NCBI GenBank assembly: GCA_040388375.1
Contig: JAZKBU010000006.1
Coordinates: 186,001 to 250,000 of the forward strand
DNA from: Bacteroidota bacterium
GTDB lineage: Bacteria; Bacteroidota; Bacteroidia; UKL13-3
Reading direction: 5' to 3'
DNA length: 64,000 nucleotides
Positions 27,466-36,410 of the stretch are shown piece by piece. Below the pieces are notes generated by a model. That model ran no database searches. It was not told where the DNA came from and was given only the letters and a program-made list of their open reading frames with translations. The position numbers were made by a program, and so were the translations under genes. Within the stretch, counting starts at the first letter, position 1. Every line of letters begins with the position of its first letter.

Positions 27466-30291
27466 TTATTTAGCTATAATAAATTTCTTGGTCATTTTCA
27501 TTCCGGCATTGTTTACCAATGAACAGAAATAAATACCACTTGACAGTTCTGTTAAATCAACATTGATAACAGAGCCATTCAATACATTTTCTACATACAA
27601 GTTATTAGATACTTCTTTCCCTGTAATATCAACTACTGATAGCTTGATACGTTCTTCACTGCTGCAAGCCACAGTAATACTGATATTATTTTGAGCAGGA
27701 TTAGGAAACAGGGTAAAGCCAAAGTTAGCAGTACTATCCAACTTGTTTTCTATCAAATCATCGCCTTTATGAAACGATTGCGCTTTTGCTTTATATGCAC
27801 TATTGTCACACAAAGCCTTAATTTCATCATCGGTAGCATGTAAAGTAGCAATATTAACATCTGGGCAATTCCATAAATTTAAATTGGAGAAAAATTCATT
27901 TCTAATTACGGAATTAGGATACATGGTACTTTCCTCCGATAATTCTATTGGTTCTTCAGCTACTAACTCTACATTATCATTAATAGTAATATTATTACCT
28001 AACACTATTTTACGAGCCTTTAACCAGGTATTGGAAGGAATTGATGTATTACTTGGAATTATAATATTTCCCGGAACCATCATGCTGCTAATTCCCGGCA
28101 CGTAATTAACATCATTACTATTAGGGTATGAATAAGGAAAGCAAGATATACTTAAAAGTTCCTGGTATTTAAAACCCAGATGTGTAACTAAAGGTGTAGG
28201 AAAAGTAGCTTGTTCCAGTCTTACCAATTGATATGTTTTAAAGTTAGCACGACAGTCAGCATTTGGTGGCTCAGGATCTAAAACCGGGTTAGTAAAAGAA
28301 CTGGTAATATCATAAGTCACCACATTGGTTATTGGTTCTGCCTGAGCATTGTCTTTTCTTTTATACCTAACTAACATTTTTACATATACCTTTGGCATAA
28401 CACCATTAAACAAAGTAAATGTTACATTTTTTAAACACGTTAATGGCACGTACTTGGTTCTAAGTCTAACAACAGAATTGTCATGACTAATATATTCTAA
28501 ATCATAATATGCTTTTTCAAGGCTTTTTATTTTATCAGTTACACTTAAAGAACCATTAAACAAGTCGGGATAGTAAGGTAATGCAGGTTGGTTGAAGAAA
28601 TTAGGAAATATATCATAATTGAGTGTCAAATTAGGGGTATTATTATATTCCAAAACAAAACAGGCATCTATCAGTTCTACTTCTAAATCTGCGGCCGGGT
28701 TTACAATGTATTTAATATCTTCATTCAGTTTATATTGTTTAAAAACCGGAGTAGCATTAAAGGCTGCATTTTGAGATAATACCACATCGAAATTGGTGAA
28801 TTTGGGAAACATCTGTTGATTTATTTCTTCACCTAAATCAAAATCATAGAATTTAAATACTTCATCTCTCCGTGCAATTGGAGCAAATTTAAATTGAGGA
28901 GCTTTCAAAATATTAAAAACGCCCAGTATATTATTATATATTGGTGTTAAATTAGATGATACCGTTTTTGAGCCCGGCACCAAAAAATGTACTGGTTTCA
29001 AAGGACTGGGAGAACTAATCGTACCATTCAACTTTAAGCTCACATTAAATACCATAGGTGGAGATGGTTTTGTTGTTTCTTTTTTACCGCCATTTATAAA
29101 AAAATCTATCAAACCAATGGCCGAGCCTACATAAGGAACAAATGAGGCTATGGTCTTCAAATCCTGATATTCAGTGCTCCCCTGGTAATCGCCAATTTTG
29201 TCAATCCCTATGCCTCGTTTAAAGGCATCATCAGTTCTACCTAAGGCATCCCATAAAGCATATTTGGCAGGCAAATTATTAACCCCCTGGTATTGCGGAT
29301 TTTTCTTTACATAATCATCAAACCAATCACTGACCAATTTATTTTTATACTCCTGGTTACTTTTATTAAGCATATCATCAATTTGCTTTTTATAGCTGCC
29401 AAAATCGTTATATCCTTTAATTGCAGCATTACCAGCCCCAGTAACCAAATCTTTGAACGATGTTTTACCATCAGCTTCCGCTTTAATGCCGCTACTATTC
29501 ATCAAGTCCTGAACAGCCGTCCCTTCAATGTTTGCCGTTATAGTTGAGTTAGTTACCAATACAGGTAAAATTTCTATAGTATTAACTTGGATATTATTAA
29601 TTGTAGTACAAACACATGGGTCGTAAGCTGTTTGTATTTCGCTTACGAGCCACTGGTAATCATCTTCGTTATTTTGAAGGGCATAATTATTTAATGATTT
29701 AAACTTAGCTTTTGTATCAAATTCCAATAAAGTTTTACTTACTTCATTGGCATGGGTATATATTCCGTTTTTTAAACTTGTCACTTCAAAATATATCTGT
29801 ATGTAAGCACTATTAGCCGTTTTATTCCCTATAACTGCTAAATATACTTTCATTTTACCGGTATATCTATTGTATAAAATAAAGATTGGATTGGCAGTTT
29901 TCCTTCCAATGGTACTGCCAATTGTAGGTGTACCAAAATCTTTTAATAACAATTCCCAACCGTCTTCCGGATATATATCTTGTTTACCATTTATTAATTG
30001 CGTTACCTCATAACAGTAAGTATTATCGTTATTGCAGCTGCCGGAACCATCCGGTTTGGTACAGAAATATGGCAACTCCACCAAAATGGATGGTGTAGTC
30101 AGATTATCTCGCAAATAAACAGGGTGTACCAGATCGGATTTAGTCCAATCCCAATTTTCTGTATTGTCAGTATTAGGCTCATCCCATTTGGTGGTAATAG
30201 TATTTATGTTATTCCAACATCCATTCTGTTGTGTTTTGCCTGTTAATGCAATCAGACAAATAAATACCGATATAAAATATATTTTTTTCAT
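27466..30291 (-). CDS. Large secreted protein with T9SS type A sorting domain
   Basis: 941-aa protein with a signal peptide (about 1-20, ending GKTQ). A long unrecognised ectodomain follows, with a Lys/Asp-rich helical part around residues 270-375, a hydrophobic stretch near 395-410 (IASFVPYVGSAIGLIDFFI) and a beta-helix-like segment at about 750-790 (NIIIPSNTSIPSNTWLKARK, then NNITINDNVEL). The last ~85 residues are a T9SS type A domain (FTLFPNPAQNNISIT, SSGIYFCSLVN, MTKKFIIAK). The IPSNT/LKARKIVLG segment resembles repeats that precede sorting domains in other Bacteroidota. It lies 24 bp after the duplicated lipoprotein pair. Function unknown. Confidence 0.8.
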   Translation of the reverse strand: MKKIYFISVFICLIALTGKTQQNGCWNNINTITTKWDEPNTDNTENWDWTKSDLVHPVYLRDNLTTPSILVELPYFCTKPDGSGSCNNDNTYCYEVTQLINGKQDIYPEDGWELLLKDFGTPTIGSTIGRKTANPIFILYNRYTGKMKVYLAVIGNKTANSAYIQIYFEVTSLKNGIYTHANEVSKTLLEFDTKAKFKSLNNYALQNNEDDYQWLVSEIQTAYDPCVCTTINNIQVNTIEILPVLVTNSTITANIEGTAVQDLMNSSGIKAEADGKTSFKDLVTGAGNAAIKGYNDFGSYKKQIDDMLNKSNQEYKNKLVSDWFDDYVKKNPQYQGVNNLPAKYALWDALGRTDDAFKRGIGIDKIGDYQGSTEYQDLKTIASFVPYVGSAIGLIDFFINGGKKETTKPSPPMVFNVSLKLNGTISSPSPLKPVHFLVPGSKTVSSNLTPIYNNILGVFNILKAPQFKFAPIARRDEVFKFYDFDLGEEINQQMFPKFTNFDVVLSQNAAFNATPVFKQYKLNEDIKYIVNPAADLEVELIDACFVLEYNNTPNLTLNYDIFPNFFNQPALPYYPDLFNGSLSVTDKIKSLEKAYYDLEYISHDNSVVRLRTKYVPLTCLKNVTFTLFNGVMPKVYVKMLVRYKRKDNAQAEPITNVVTYDITSSFTNPVLDPEPPNADCRANFKTYQLVRLEQATFPTPLVTHLGFKYQELLSISCFPYSYPNSNDVNYVPGISSMMVPGNIIIPSNTSIPSNTWLKARKIVLGNNITINDNVELVAEEPIELSEESTMYPNSVIRNEFFSNLNLWNCPDVNIATLHATDDEIKALCDNSAYKAKAQSFHKGDDLIENKLDSTANFGFTLFPNPAQNNISITVACSSEERIKLSVVDITGKEVSNNLYVENVLNGSVINVDLTELSSGIYFCSLVNNAGMKMTKKFIIAK

Positions 30292-30315
30292 GTTATTGAA
30301 CTACTTATATTATTA

Positions 30316-31164
30316 TTAATTAATTTTTGTACCAATAAATACTTCTCTATTTTTAAAATCCCTGTTTCCCACAGGCATAGTATCTGCGTAACTGTATTCA
30401 ATAGTAATTTGTTTATTATTCTTTCTATCTAACCAAGCATAACCTTTTAATGGAGGAATGGTATATATTCCTTTTCCCTTGCCATTTCCATCTGCCAAAC
30501 TAATACTTAAGGCCTTAGGAGATATTCCATTACAATACCACCCTATATTTGCATTATTATTATTATTTACATTTAGAACTGCCTTATCATAAGGAATACC
30601 TGAGAATAAACCTACATAAGCGGGGTCACCAACGCCATCTTTCCAAAAGGTATCAAAAAGGGTTACGTTAAAATCAAAGTCGGGTTTTGATAATGTATGC
30701 CCTCGGTAGGTTCCATAAATAGGATAATAAGGATAAATGGGTGGTTCAGGTGGTGAGGTAAATTTAACCGGCCACACATAAAAAGAGCGACTTGCCGAAT
30801 CAATGCCATCATCATTAGGAAAGCATAGCTTATTGGGTTTGCGTTTTATGACCAACTTTACATCAAGCCAGCCTATTGGAAAATTGGTACGTATAAATGA
30901 TTGGGTATGTAAGGTTTCGGCACCTAATATCCATGTATATTCATCGGCTGCTTGCAATGCCCTGAAACGCACTTTATTGTAATTGGCTATGGTATCTCCC
31001 TCAAAATACCTGTCGCCTACCAGCTCTTCTATTACAAAATCGGCTTTTACCTCCTGCGCATTAGTGCAAGGATTTTCCGGTGCTATTTCCTTATCCGGAT
31101 TACATTGGGCAAATAATAATACCGATGTAATTATTATTAAATATCTTTTTTTCAAATGCAACAT
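30316..31164 (-). CDS. Putative surface lipoprotein, paralogue B
   Basis: 282-aa lipoprotein. The signal peptide ends at LLFAQ with Cys20 as the likely lipidated residue, followed by NPDKEIAPENPC. A PKD/Ig-like N-terminal domain with the motif VRFRALQAADEYTWILGAETL follows, then a region with GTYRGHTL and a terminal EYSYADTMPVG. It is a clear tandem paralogue of the upstream gene, with about two-thirds identical residues by eye. Its ATG overlaps the upstream stop (TAATG), implying translational coupling. Function unknown; no homologous family recognised. Confidence 0.75.
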   Translation of the reverse strand: MLHLKKRYLIIITSVLLFAQCNPDKEIAPENPCTNAQEVKADFVIEELVGDRYFEGDTIANYNKVRFRALQAADEYTWILGAETLHTQSFIRTNFPIGWLDVKLVIKRKPNKLCFPNDDGIDSASRSFYVWPVKFTSPPEPPIYPYYPIYGTYRGHTLSKPDFDFNVTLFDTFWKDGVGDPAYVGLFSGIPYDKAVLNVNNNNNANIGWYCNGISPKALSISLADGNGKGKGIYTIPPLKGYAWLDRKNNKQITIEYSYADTMPVGNRDFKNREVFIGTKIN

Positions 31165-32030
31165 TATTTTATTTTTTCACCAATAAATGTTTCTTTATTA
31201 TTCAAATCAATACTACCCGCTGGAATGCTATCTGCATAACTATATTCTATGGTTATTTTTTTTGTATTAACCCTATCAAGCCAAGCATATGCTTTTATAC
31301 GAGGAGCATAAGGTGCGGGCACTCCTGGAAATTTTCCATAACCTTTATTATCCATCACAAATGCTTTAGGAGAAAAGCCTCCTTTGTCATCACATAAATC
31401 CGCAAAACTTGCATTATTACCTGTGTTTTTATTCCACTCTGATGTAATATAAGGCATACCTGTAATAATACCTACATAGGCAGGGTTGTCATTTCCGTTT
31501 TTCCAAAAGGAATCACCTAAAATTATATTAAAATCAAATTCGGGCCTTGATAAGGTATGCCCACGGTAAGTACCAAAAATTGGGTAATTAGGGTATACAG
31601 GTGGATTGACTGGCCATCTATTATCTATAGGCCACACATAAAAAGGCCGACTTGCTGAATCTATGCCATCATCATTAGGAAAACACTGCTTGTTAGGTTT
31701 ACGTTTTATGACCAGTTTTACATCCAACCAGCCGAATGGAAAGTTGGTACGTATAAACGATTGGGTATGCAAGGTTTCTGCACCCAATATCCATGTGTAT
31801 TCTTCAGCCGATTGCAATGCCCTAAATCTAACCTTAGTGCCATAATCTGCTATGGTATCACCTTCAAAATACCTGTCACCTACCAACTCTTCTATTACAA
31901 AATCGGCTTTTACTTCCTGCGCATTGGCACATGGGTTTTCCGGTGCTATTTCCTTATCAGGATTACAAGACCATGTACTTACTACCATTGATGCACTCAT
32001 TAAAAATAGATGTATAAATTGAAAACGCAC
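31164..32030 (-). CDS. Putative surface lipoprotein, paralogue A
   Basis: 288-aa lipoprotein with a signal peptide and candidate lipobox Cys at about residue 22 (STWSC-NPDKEIAPENPC). The same domain plan as paralogue B is visible: PKD-like block with FRALQSAEEYTWILGAETL, a Pro-rich hinge (NPPVYPNYPIFGTYRGHTLSRP) and a C-terminal beta-rich block ending EYSYADSIPAG. It starts 7 bp after the tail-fibre-like gene stop and overlaps paralogue B by one base. The pair arose by tandem duplication. Function unknown. Confidence 0.75.
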   Translation of the reverse strand: MRFQFIHLFLMSASMVVSTWSCNPDKEIAPENPCANAQEVKADFVIEELVGDRYFEGDTIADYGTKVRFRALQSAEEYTWILGAETLHTQSFIRTNFPFGWLDVKLVIKRKPNKQCFPNDDGIDSASRPFYVWPIDNRWPVNPPVYPNYPIFGTYRGHTLSRPEFDFNIILGDSFWKNGNDNPAYVGIITGMPYITSEWNKNTGNNASFADLCDDKGGFSPKAFVMDNKGYGKFPGVPAPYAPRIKAYAWLDRVNTKKITIEYSYADSIPAGSIDLNNKETFIGEKIK

Positions 32031-32037
32031 GTTAAAA

Positions 32038-33273
32038 CTATTCTGCTAATTTAGCTTTTAAGGTTTCAATTTCTTTTTGCTGTTTTTCAATTTCCTTTTG
32101 TTGTTGTAAAACATACAAATGTAACTCTTCTACTTTCTCCAATAATTTTACCTGCATTTCGCCTACATCTATCTGGTTTTTATTGGCAGCTATTTCTTCG
32201 GCACTAGGTATATTGGGTAGGTGTTTATATTTACTTATATAAGCGCCCAATTCACTCAATGGCTTTAGTTTGTAATTGTTTTCAAATACATAATCGGGGA
32301 ACGGGTTAGCCAGGGTAACAATAGATTTACGGGCATATACATAACCATTATCGTCCACCTTAAATAAATCCTGTGTTGCATTTTTATATAAAATTTGTTG
32401 CTCGGTAACAGTGAAAAAATTACGGTTATTGCTGTTAATAAAGAAGCCGATAATCGGGCTGCTTACACCATTGGTATTTAAAGTAAGTACACCGGCACTT
32501 GATGCAAAAAGGGCAGTGCCGGGAACAGAACCTCCCCTCGTAATAGATAAAGAACTACTATTAATAAGCAAATTGGCATTGACATCAATCCTATTATGGT
32601 CTACTTTAAAAACGGATGTAGTGGTGGTTCCATTGTTTGAATTGACTTCGAAAAGGGGAGGAAAAACGGTACCAGGTAATCCCACTACTAATGATTTTGT
32701 TATACTTACTGTACTGCCTGTACTTAATATACCACCTGTTGGGCCTGCCCACTGAACGGGGCCTGTATTGTTAATTAACGATTTCCATTGCCCGCCAACA
32801 TAGCCTTCAAAATCGGTTCCAGTATATCTTATTGTTCCGGGATTATTTAACGTAGTATTACCAAAACGTATTCCACCCATAATATCTAATTTTTCTATAG
32901 GGCTGCTTGTTCCAATACCAATATTCCCGCCACTGCTAACAGTTAGTCTGTTGGCTGCATTGGTAATAATTGAAAAAGCATGGTCGCTTCTTGTACCTGT
33001 TATACCACCGGTAGGGGAACCATAAAAACCGTAAGCATGTGCCCACAAACCCGCATAAACATTTGCATTATTGGTTGTAGCAATAATTTTTGAGTGTTCT
33101 TCTCCGTTAACATTTAACACGGTATTCCAACCCTCCACGTTTTCAGGGGTAGGCGTACCAATACCTACATTGCCGTTGTTTAATATCTCATCACTTCCAT
33201 TTGTTACCCATTGCGCATTTACTGTTAAGGTTACAGTCAATAGTAAAGCAAATAATAAATTAATTTTTTTCAT
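32038..33273 (-). CDS. Fibre-like surface protein with C-terminal coiled coil
   Basis: 411-aa exported protein (signal peptide 1-20, ending VNAQ). It contains VGIGTPTPE and IGIGTSSPIEKLDI blocks typical of Bacteroidota tail-fibre-like proteins. The C-terminal module has YKLKPLSELGAYISKYKHLP followed by a Lys/Glu/Gln heptad coil (QQQKEIEKQQKEIETLKAKL). That module recurs in many Bacteroidota secreted proteins and is probably a trimerisation/chaperone tail; unlike peptidase_S74 proteins I do not see the SDxRLK catalytic motif. It is the first gene of the five-gene minus-strand set and has a promoter candidate just upstream. Confidence 0.75.
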   Translation of the reverse strand: MKKINLLFALLLTVTLTVNAQWVTNGSDEILNNGNVGIGTPTPENVEGWNTVLNVNGEEHSKIIATTNNANVYAGLWAHAYGFYGSPTGGITGTRSDHAFSIITNAANRLTVSSGGNIGIGTSSPIEKLDIMGGIRFGNTTLNNPGTIRYTGTDFEGYVGGQWKSLINNTGPVQWAGPTGGILSTGSTVSITKSLVVGLPGTVFPPLFEVNSNNGTTTTSVFKVDHNRIDVNANLLINSSSLSITRGGSVPGTALFASSAGVLTLNTNGVSSPIIGFFINSNNRNFFTVTEQQILYKNATQDLFKVDDNGYVYARKSIVTLANPFPDYVFENNYKLKPLSELGAYISKYKHLPNIPSAEEIAANKNQIDVGEMQVKLLEKVEELHLYVLQQQKEIEKQQKEIETLKAKLAE

Positions 33274-33293
33274 TTCTTCTTTATTTTATATTG

Positions 33294-33325
33294 GCAAGAT
33301 AGCTTTGCCATTATTAAGAAGTCAA
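33294..33325 (-). promoter_or_regulatory. Candidate Bacteroidota promoter of the surface-protein operon
   Basis: On the minus strand TTG (33325-33323) is followed by a 21-bp spacer and TATCTTGC (33301-33294), close to the Bacteroidota -33 TTG / -7 TAnnTTTG consensus. The -7 box ends about 20 bp upstream of the ATG at 33273. The match is imperfect in the -7 box. Confidence 0.4.
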
Positions 33326-33460
33326 TAGGGGAAATACTCTTTTTTCGTAGTATAAATACTCTTTTTTTAAAATCTATAAGCAATTGTTTTTGTATCCATA
33401 CCCATCTAAACATTGCATCTTTCTTTTTTTTATTAAATTCAGCCGTTTTTCATTTACCCC

Positions 33461-34522
33461 ATGTTTAAAAACACTACCCATGAGCAGCAAATACTTAATG
33501 TAATTAAAAGCATTACGTTTATTGTTTTATTTTTAGTAATGGGCATGAGCGTATGTGGTATTGTTTTCTGTTTGCAGTTAAGCCATGTGTTAGATAACAA
33601 TACAGTAACCGTAAACACCTCGAATAAAGAAAACATTGCCACTTTAAGCAGTCCAAATAAAACAGAATGGTTATGTCCTGATACCAATAGCATAGCCGAT
33701 GAACCCAATGCTGCACTCATAAAATATGGCAGAGATTTAATTATAAATACCAGTTATTATTTAGGACCTAAAGGCAAGGTAGCACACTTAAGCAATGGCA
33801 TGAATTGCCAGAACTGCCACTTAGAAGCAGGCACTAAAATATTTGGAAATAACTACAGTGCAGTAGCCGCTACTTATCCAAAATTCAGGGAGCGTTCAGG
33901 CGGGGTGGAAAGTATTTTTAAACGGGTAAACGATTGTATAGAACGTAGTTTAAATGGTACTGCTTTAGATACCACCACCCAAGAAATGTTAGCCATAAAA
34001 GCTTATATAACCTGGTTAGGTAAAAACGTAACCAAAGGCGAAAAGCCTAAAGGTGCAGGCTTACAGGAACTGCATTATATAAGCCGTGCTGCCAATGCCG
34101 ATAATGGCAAAGTAATTTATGTAAACAAATGTGCTTCGTGCCATGCAGAGCAAGGCGAAGGTAAATTGAATGCCGATTTGGTTTCGTACCAATACCCTCC
34201 TTTATGGGGAACGCATAGCTACAATATAGGTGCAGGTTTATTCCGCTTATCGCGCTTTGCTGCATTTGTAAAAGACAATATGCCTTTTGGTGCTAACTAT
34301 AAAACCACACAGTTAACTGATGAAGAAGCGTGGGATGTAGCCGCTTTTGTTAACTCGCAACAAAGGCCAACAAAAAACTTACTGGCCGACTGGCCTAAAA
34401 TAGCCGCTAAACCTGTTGACCATCCCTTTGGCCCGTATGCCGATAACTTTACCGAACAACAGCATAAGTATGGGCCATTTGAACCCATAGCTGAATACAA
34501 AAAACAAACTAAACAAAAATAA
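33461..34522 (+). CDS. TsdA-like dihaem c-type cytochrome (thiosulfate dehydrogenase family)
   Basis: 353-aa protein with an N-terminal membrane anchor (about residues 16-40). Two haem c sites are present: Cys116-Gln-Asn-Cys-His120 and Cys224-Ala-Ser-Cys-His228. The first domain reads YGRDLI-NTSYYLGP, MNCQNCHLEAGTK, RVNDCIERSLNG, matching the TsdA family. Cys159 (DCIERS) corresponds to the unusual Cys axial ligand of haem 1 known in thiosulfate dehydrogenase. The second domain ends with DNMPFG (Met as a likely haem 2 ligand) and EEAWDVAAFV. TsdA couples two thiosulfates to tetrathionate and is periplasmic. A SoxB-like gene follows after 6 bp, supporting a role in sulfur oxidation. A soxA-like role cannot be excluded. 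Confidence 0.8.
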   Translation: MFKNTTHEQQILNVIKSITFIVLFLVMGMSVCGIVFCLQLSHVLDNNTVTVNTSNKENIATLSSPNKTEWLCPDTNSIADEPNAALIKYGRDLIINTSYYLGPKGKVAHLSNGMNCQNCHLEAGTKIFGNNYSAVAATYPKFRERSGGVESIFKRVNDCIERSLNGTALDTTTQEMLAIKAYITWLGKNVTKGEKPKGAGLQELHYISRAANADNGKVIYVNKCASCHAEQGEGKLNADLVSYQYPPLWGTHSYNIGAGLFRLSRFAAFVKDNMPFGANYKTTQLTDEEAWDVAAFVNSQQRPTKNLLADWPKIAAKPVDHPFGPYADNFTEQQHKYGPFEPIAEYKKQTKQK

Positions 34523-34528
34523 GAGCGT

Positions 34529-36298
34529 ATGCCTATATATAAATGCCAACACCATATTGATTGCAATTGCCACGAAGAATTAATTATCAATAAAGAATCG
34601 GAAGATTTTTCGAGAAGGAATTTTTTAAAGCTGGCCAGTACCATTGGCTTTGGTTTCTCTATGGCTCCATCGGTAATGGGCAATATAAAACAGCAACAAG
34701 GTAAAGACTTAGCCATAAACGCAAGCCAAAGTGTACAAAGCGGAAAGGCTAAAAAAATAAGCATACTCCATACGGCTGATATTCACGGACAGCTAATGAC
34801 GCACGATGAGTTTTTTTTAGAGCAAGGCCAAGTAGTATATAAAAAACGGGGTGGACTGGCTAACTTAAAAACATTGGTGAATACCTATAAAAAACAAAAC
34901 CCGTACAATACCCTTTTGCTAGATGGTGGCGATTGTATTATGGGCTCGGCTGTTGCAGCCTTTACCAATGGCTCCGCAATGGTGCCCTTAATTAATAATA
35001 TGGGTTATGATATTACTTTACCCGGAAACTGGGAAGTAGTATATGGCAAAGAGTGGATGATGAATGATTTGGGTAGTTACAATGCACAAAAAATATGTGC
35101 CAATATGTACCACGATACAAACGATGAATACAAAGGCGATTTACTATTTCAACCTTATACCATTAAATATATTGATGGGATAAAAATAGGCTTTATAGGT
35201 TATAACGATCCGTTAACCGCGCTCAGGCAGGCACCGGCTTTTAGCAGAGGTATACGCTTTACAAGGCCCGAAATGAATATAGCCAAGTATATAAAAATAC
35301 TCAAGGAGAAAGAGCAATGTACGCTTGTTATTTTATTGACGCATATTGGACTGGCTCAACAGGTTTATTTATCGAATCAGGATTATGTAAAAGGGGTAGA
35401 TTATATTTTAGGAGCCGATACGCATGAGCGGGTACGCAAACCATTGCAAGGCAAGTATTGTAAAGTAACCGAACCGGGAGCCTTTGGCTCATTCATAAGC
35501 AAGCTGGATATAGTAATAGAAAACGGTAAGATAGTAGACGACAACTATGAGCTGATAGAAGTAGACCCTTATAAGTATAAAGAAGACAAAGAAATGAAAG
35601 GGCTGATAGATAAAGCACGTGAGCCTTATAAAAAAGAACTGAATACCGTTATAGGGCAAACTACTACACCATTGGTAAGGTATTATGTATTGGAAACTAC
35701 CATGGATAATTTACTGACCTCGGCCGTAAAATGGAAAATGAACCCCGATATAGCTTTGAGCAATGGCTTTCGTTTTTGTCCGCCCATAGTACCCGGTAAA
35801 GATGGCAAAGCCGATATAACGGCTGAGCAATTATACAGCATGCTACCGGGTGTAGCCAAAGCACGCAGAGGCGAAGTAACAGGCAAGCAGCTATTAGATT
35901 GGTTAGAAGGGGAACTGGAAAATGTATTTGCCGCATCGCCCGAAAAACGACAAGGCGGCTGGCTGGTACGCTTTACCGGTATGAAAATAAATATAACCAT
36001 TGGCAAGCCAAAAGGCAAAAGGGTAAACTCCGTATTAATAGGCGATGCACCACTTGACTTAAGCAAAACATATACCGTAGCAGCCTGCGAAAGAGATGGC
36101 GATTTAGAAACCAATTTATGCAGAATAACGGATGTAAAAAATCCGCAAAGCATGGAATATACTTTACACGATATAGTAAAAGAGTATTTACAAGTACACT
36201 CCCCCATTGCCCCTAAAATAGAAGGCAAAGTAACCGTTACCGATGCCCCGCAGGATTTACTATCGCAGGTAGCCGATACAGATTATGTGTTCAGGTAG
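34529..36298 (+). CDS. soxB: SoxB-like thiosulfohydrolase (Tat-exported metallophosphatase fold)
   Basis: 589-aa protein of the 5'-nucleotidase/SoxB family. A Tat motif SRRNFLK is at residues 28-34, preceded by an unusual Cys/His-rich stretch (Cys6, His8, His9, Cys12, Cys14, His15). Metal-site motifs visible are HTADIHGQL, DGGDCIMGS, GNWEVVYG (GNWE/GHWE in place of the GNHE of ordinary nucleotidases is a SoxB trait), LTHIG and GADTHER. A C-terminal 5'-nucleotidase domain follows (NGFRFCPPIVPG, YTVAACERDGD). SoxB hydrolytically releases sulfate from thiosulfate carried on SoxYZ with a dinuclear Mn centre. No soxYZ, soxXA or soxCD lies in the window. It is 6 bp from the TsdA-like cytochrome, so they are almost certainly cotranscribed. 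Confidence 0.8.
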   Translation: MPIYKCQHHIDCNCHEELIINKESEDFSRRNFLKLASTIGFGFSMAPSVMGNIKQQQGKDLAINASQSVQSGKAKKISILHTADIHGQLMTHDEFFLEQGQVVYKKRGGLANLKTLVNTYKKQNPYNTLLLDGGDCIMGSAVAAFTNGSAMVPLINNMGYDITLPGNWEVVYGKEWMMNDLGSYNAQKICANMYHDTNDEYKGDLLFQPYTIKYIDGIKIGFIGYNDPLTALRQAPAFSRGIRFTRPEMNIAKYIKILKEKEQCTLVILLTHIGLAQQVYLSNQDYVKGVDYILGADTHERVRKPLQGKYCKVTEPGAFGSFISKLDIVIENGKIVDDNYELIEVDPYKYKEDKEMKGLIDKAREPYKKELNTVIGQTTTPLVRYYVLETTMDNLLTSAVKWKMNPDIALSNGFRFCPPIVPGKDGKADITAEQLYSMLPGVAKARRGEVTGKQLLDWLEGELENVFAASPEKRQGGWLVRFTGMKINITIGKPKGKRVNSVLIGDAPLDLSKTYTVAACERDGDLETNLCRITDVKNPQSMEYTLHDIVKEYLQVHSPIAPKIEGKVTVTDAPQDLLSQVADTDYVFR

Positions 36299-36315
36299 CA
36301 TCCTCTGTTGTCCGC

Positions 36316-36333
36316 TCCCGATAGCTATCGGGA
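36316..36333. repeat. 18-bp perfect palindrome, copy 2
   Basis: TCCCGATAGCTATCGGGA, identical to the element at 11870-11887 within the dcw cluster. It lies 17 bp downstream of the soxB-like stop codon. A further partial TCTCCCGA follows at about 36338-36345. Confidence 0.85.
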
Positions 36334-36379
36334 TATGTCTCCCGACCAACCGCTATAATGTAAAAAGCCCATTTGACGA

Positions 36380-36410
36380 TTTGGATTTGTAAAACAATAC
36401 TATAGTTTTG
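36380..36410 (+). promoter_or_regulatory. Promoter of the Roco gene (TTTG-N19-TAnnTTTG)
   Basis: TTTG at 36380-36383, a spacer of exactly 19 bp and TAGTTTTG at 36403-36410. This is a full match to the Bacteroidota housekeeping promoter consensus. Transcription would start around 36417, leaving a leader of about 260 nt before the ATG at 36677. Confidence 0.6.

Noticed and set aside
32038-33273. Peptidase S74 / phage tail-spike assignment and a prophage in this region
   Set aside because: No SDxRLK autocleavage motif, no phage structural, lysis or integrase genes nearby; the C-terminal module is common in Bacteroidota surface proteins.
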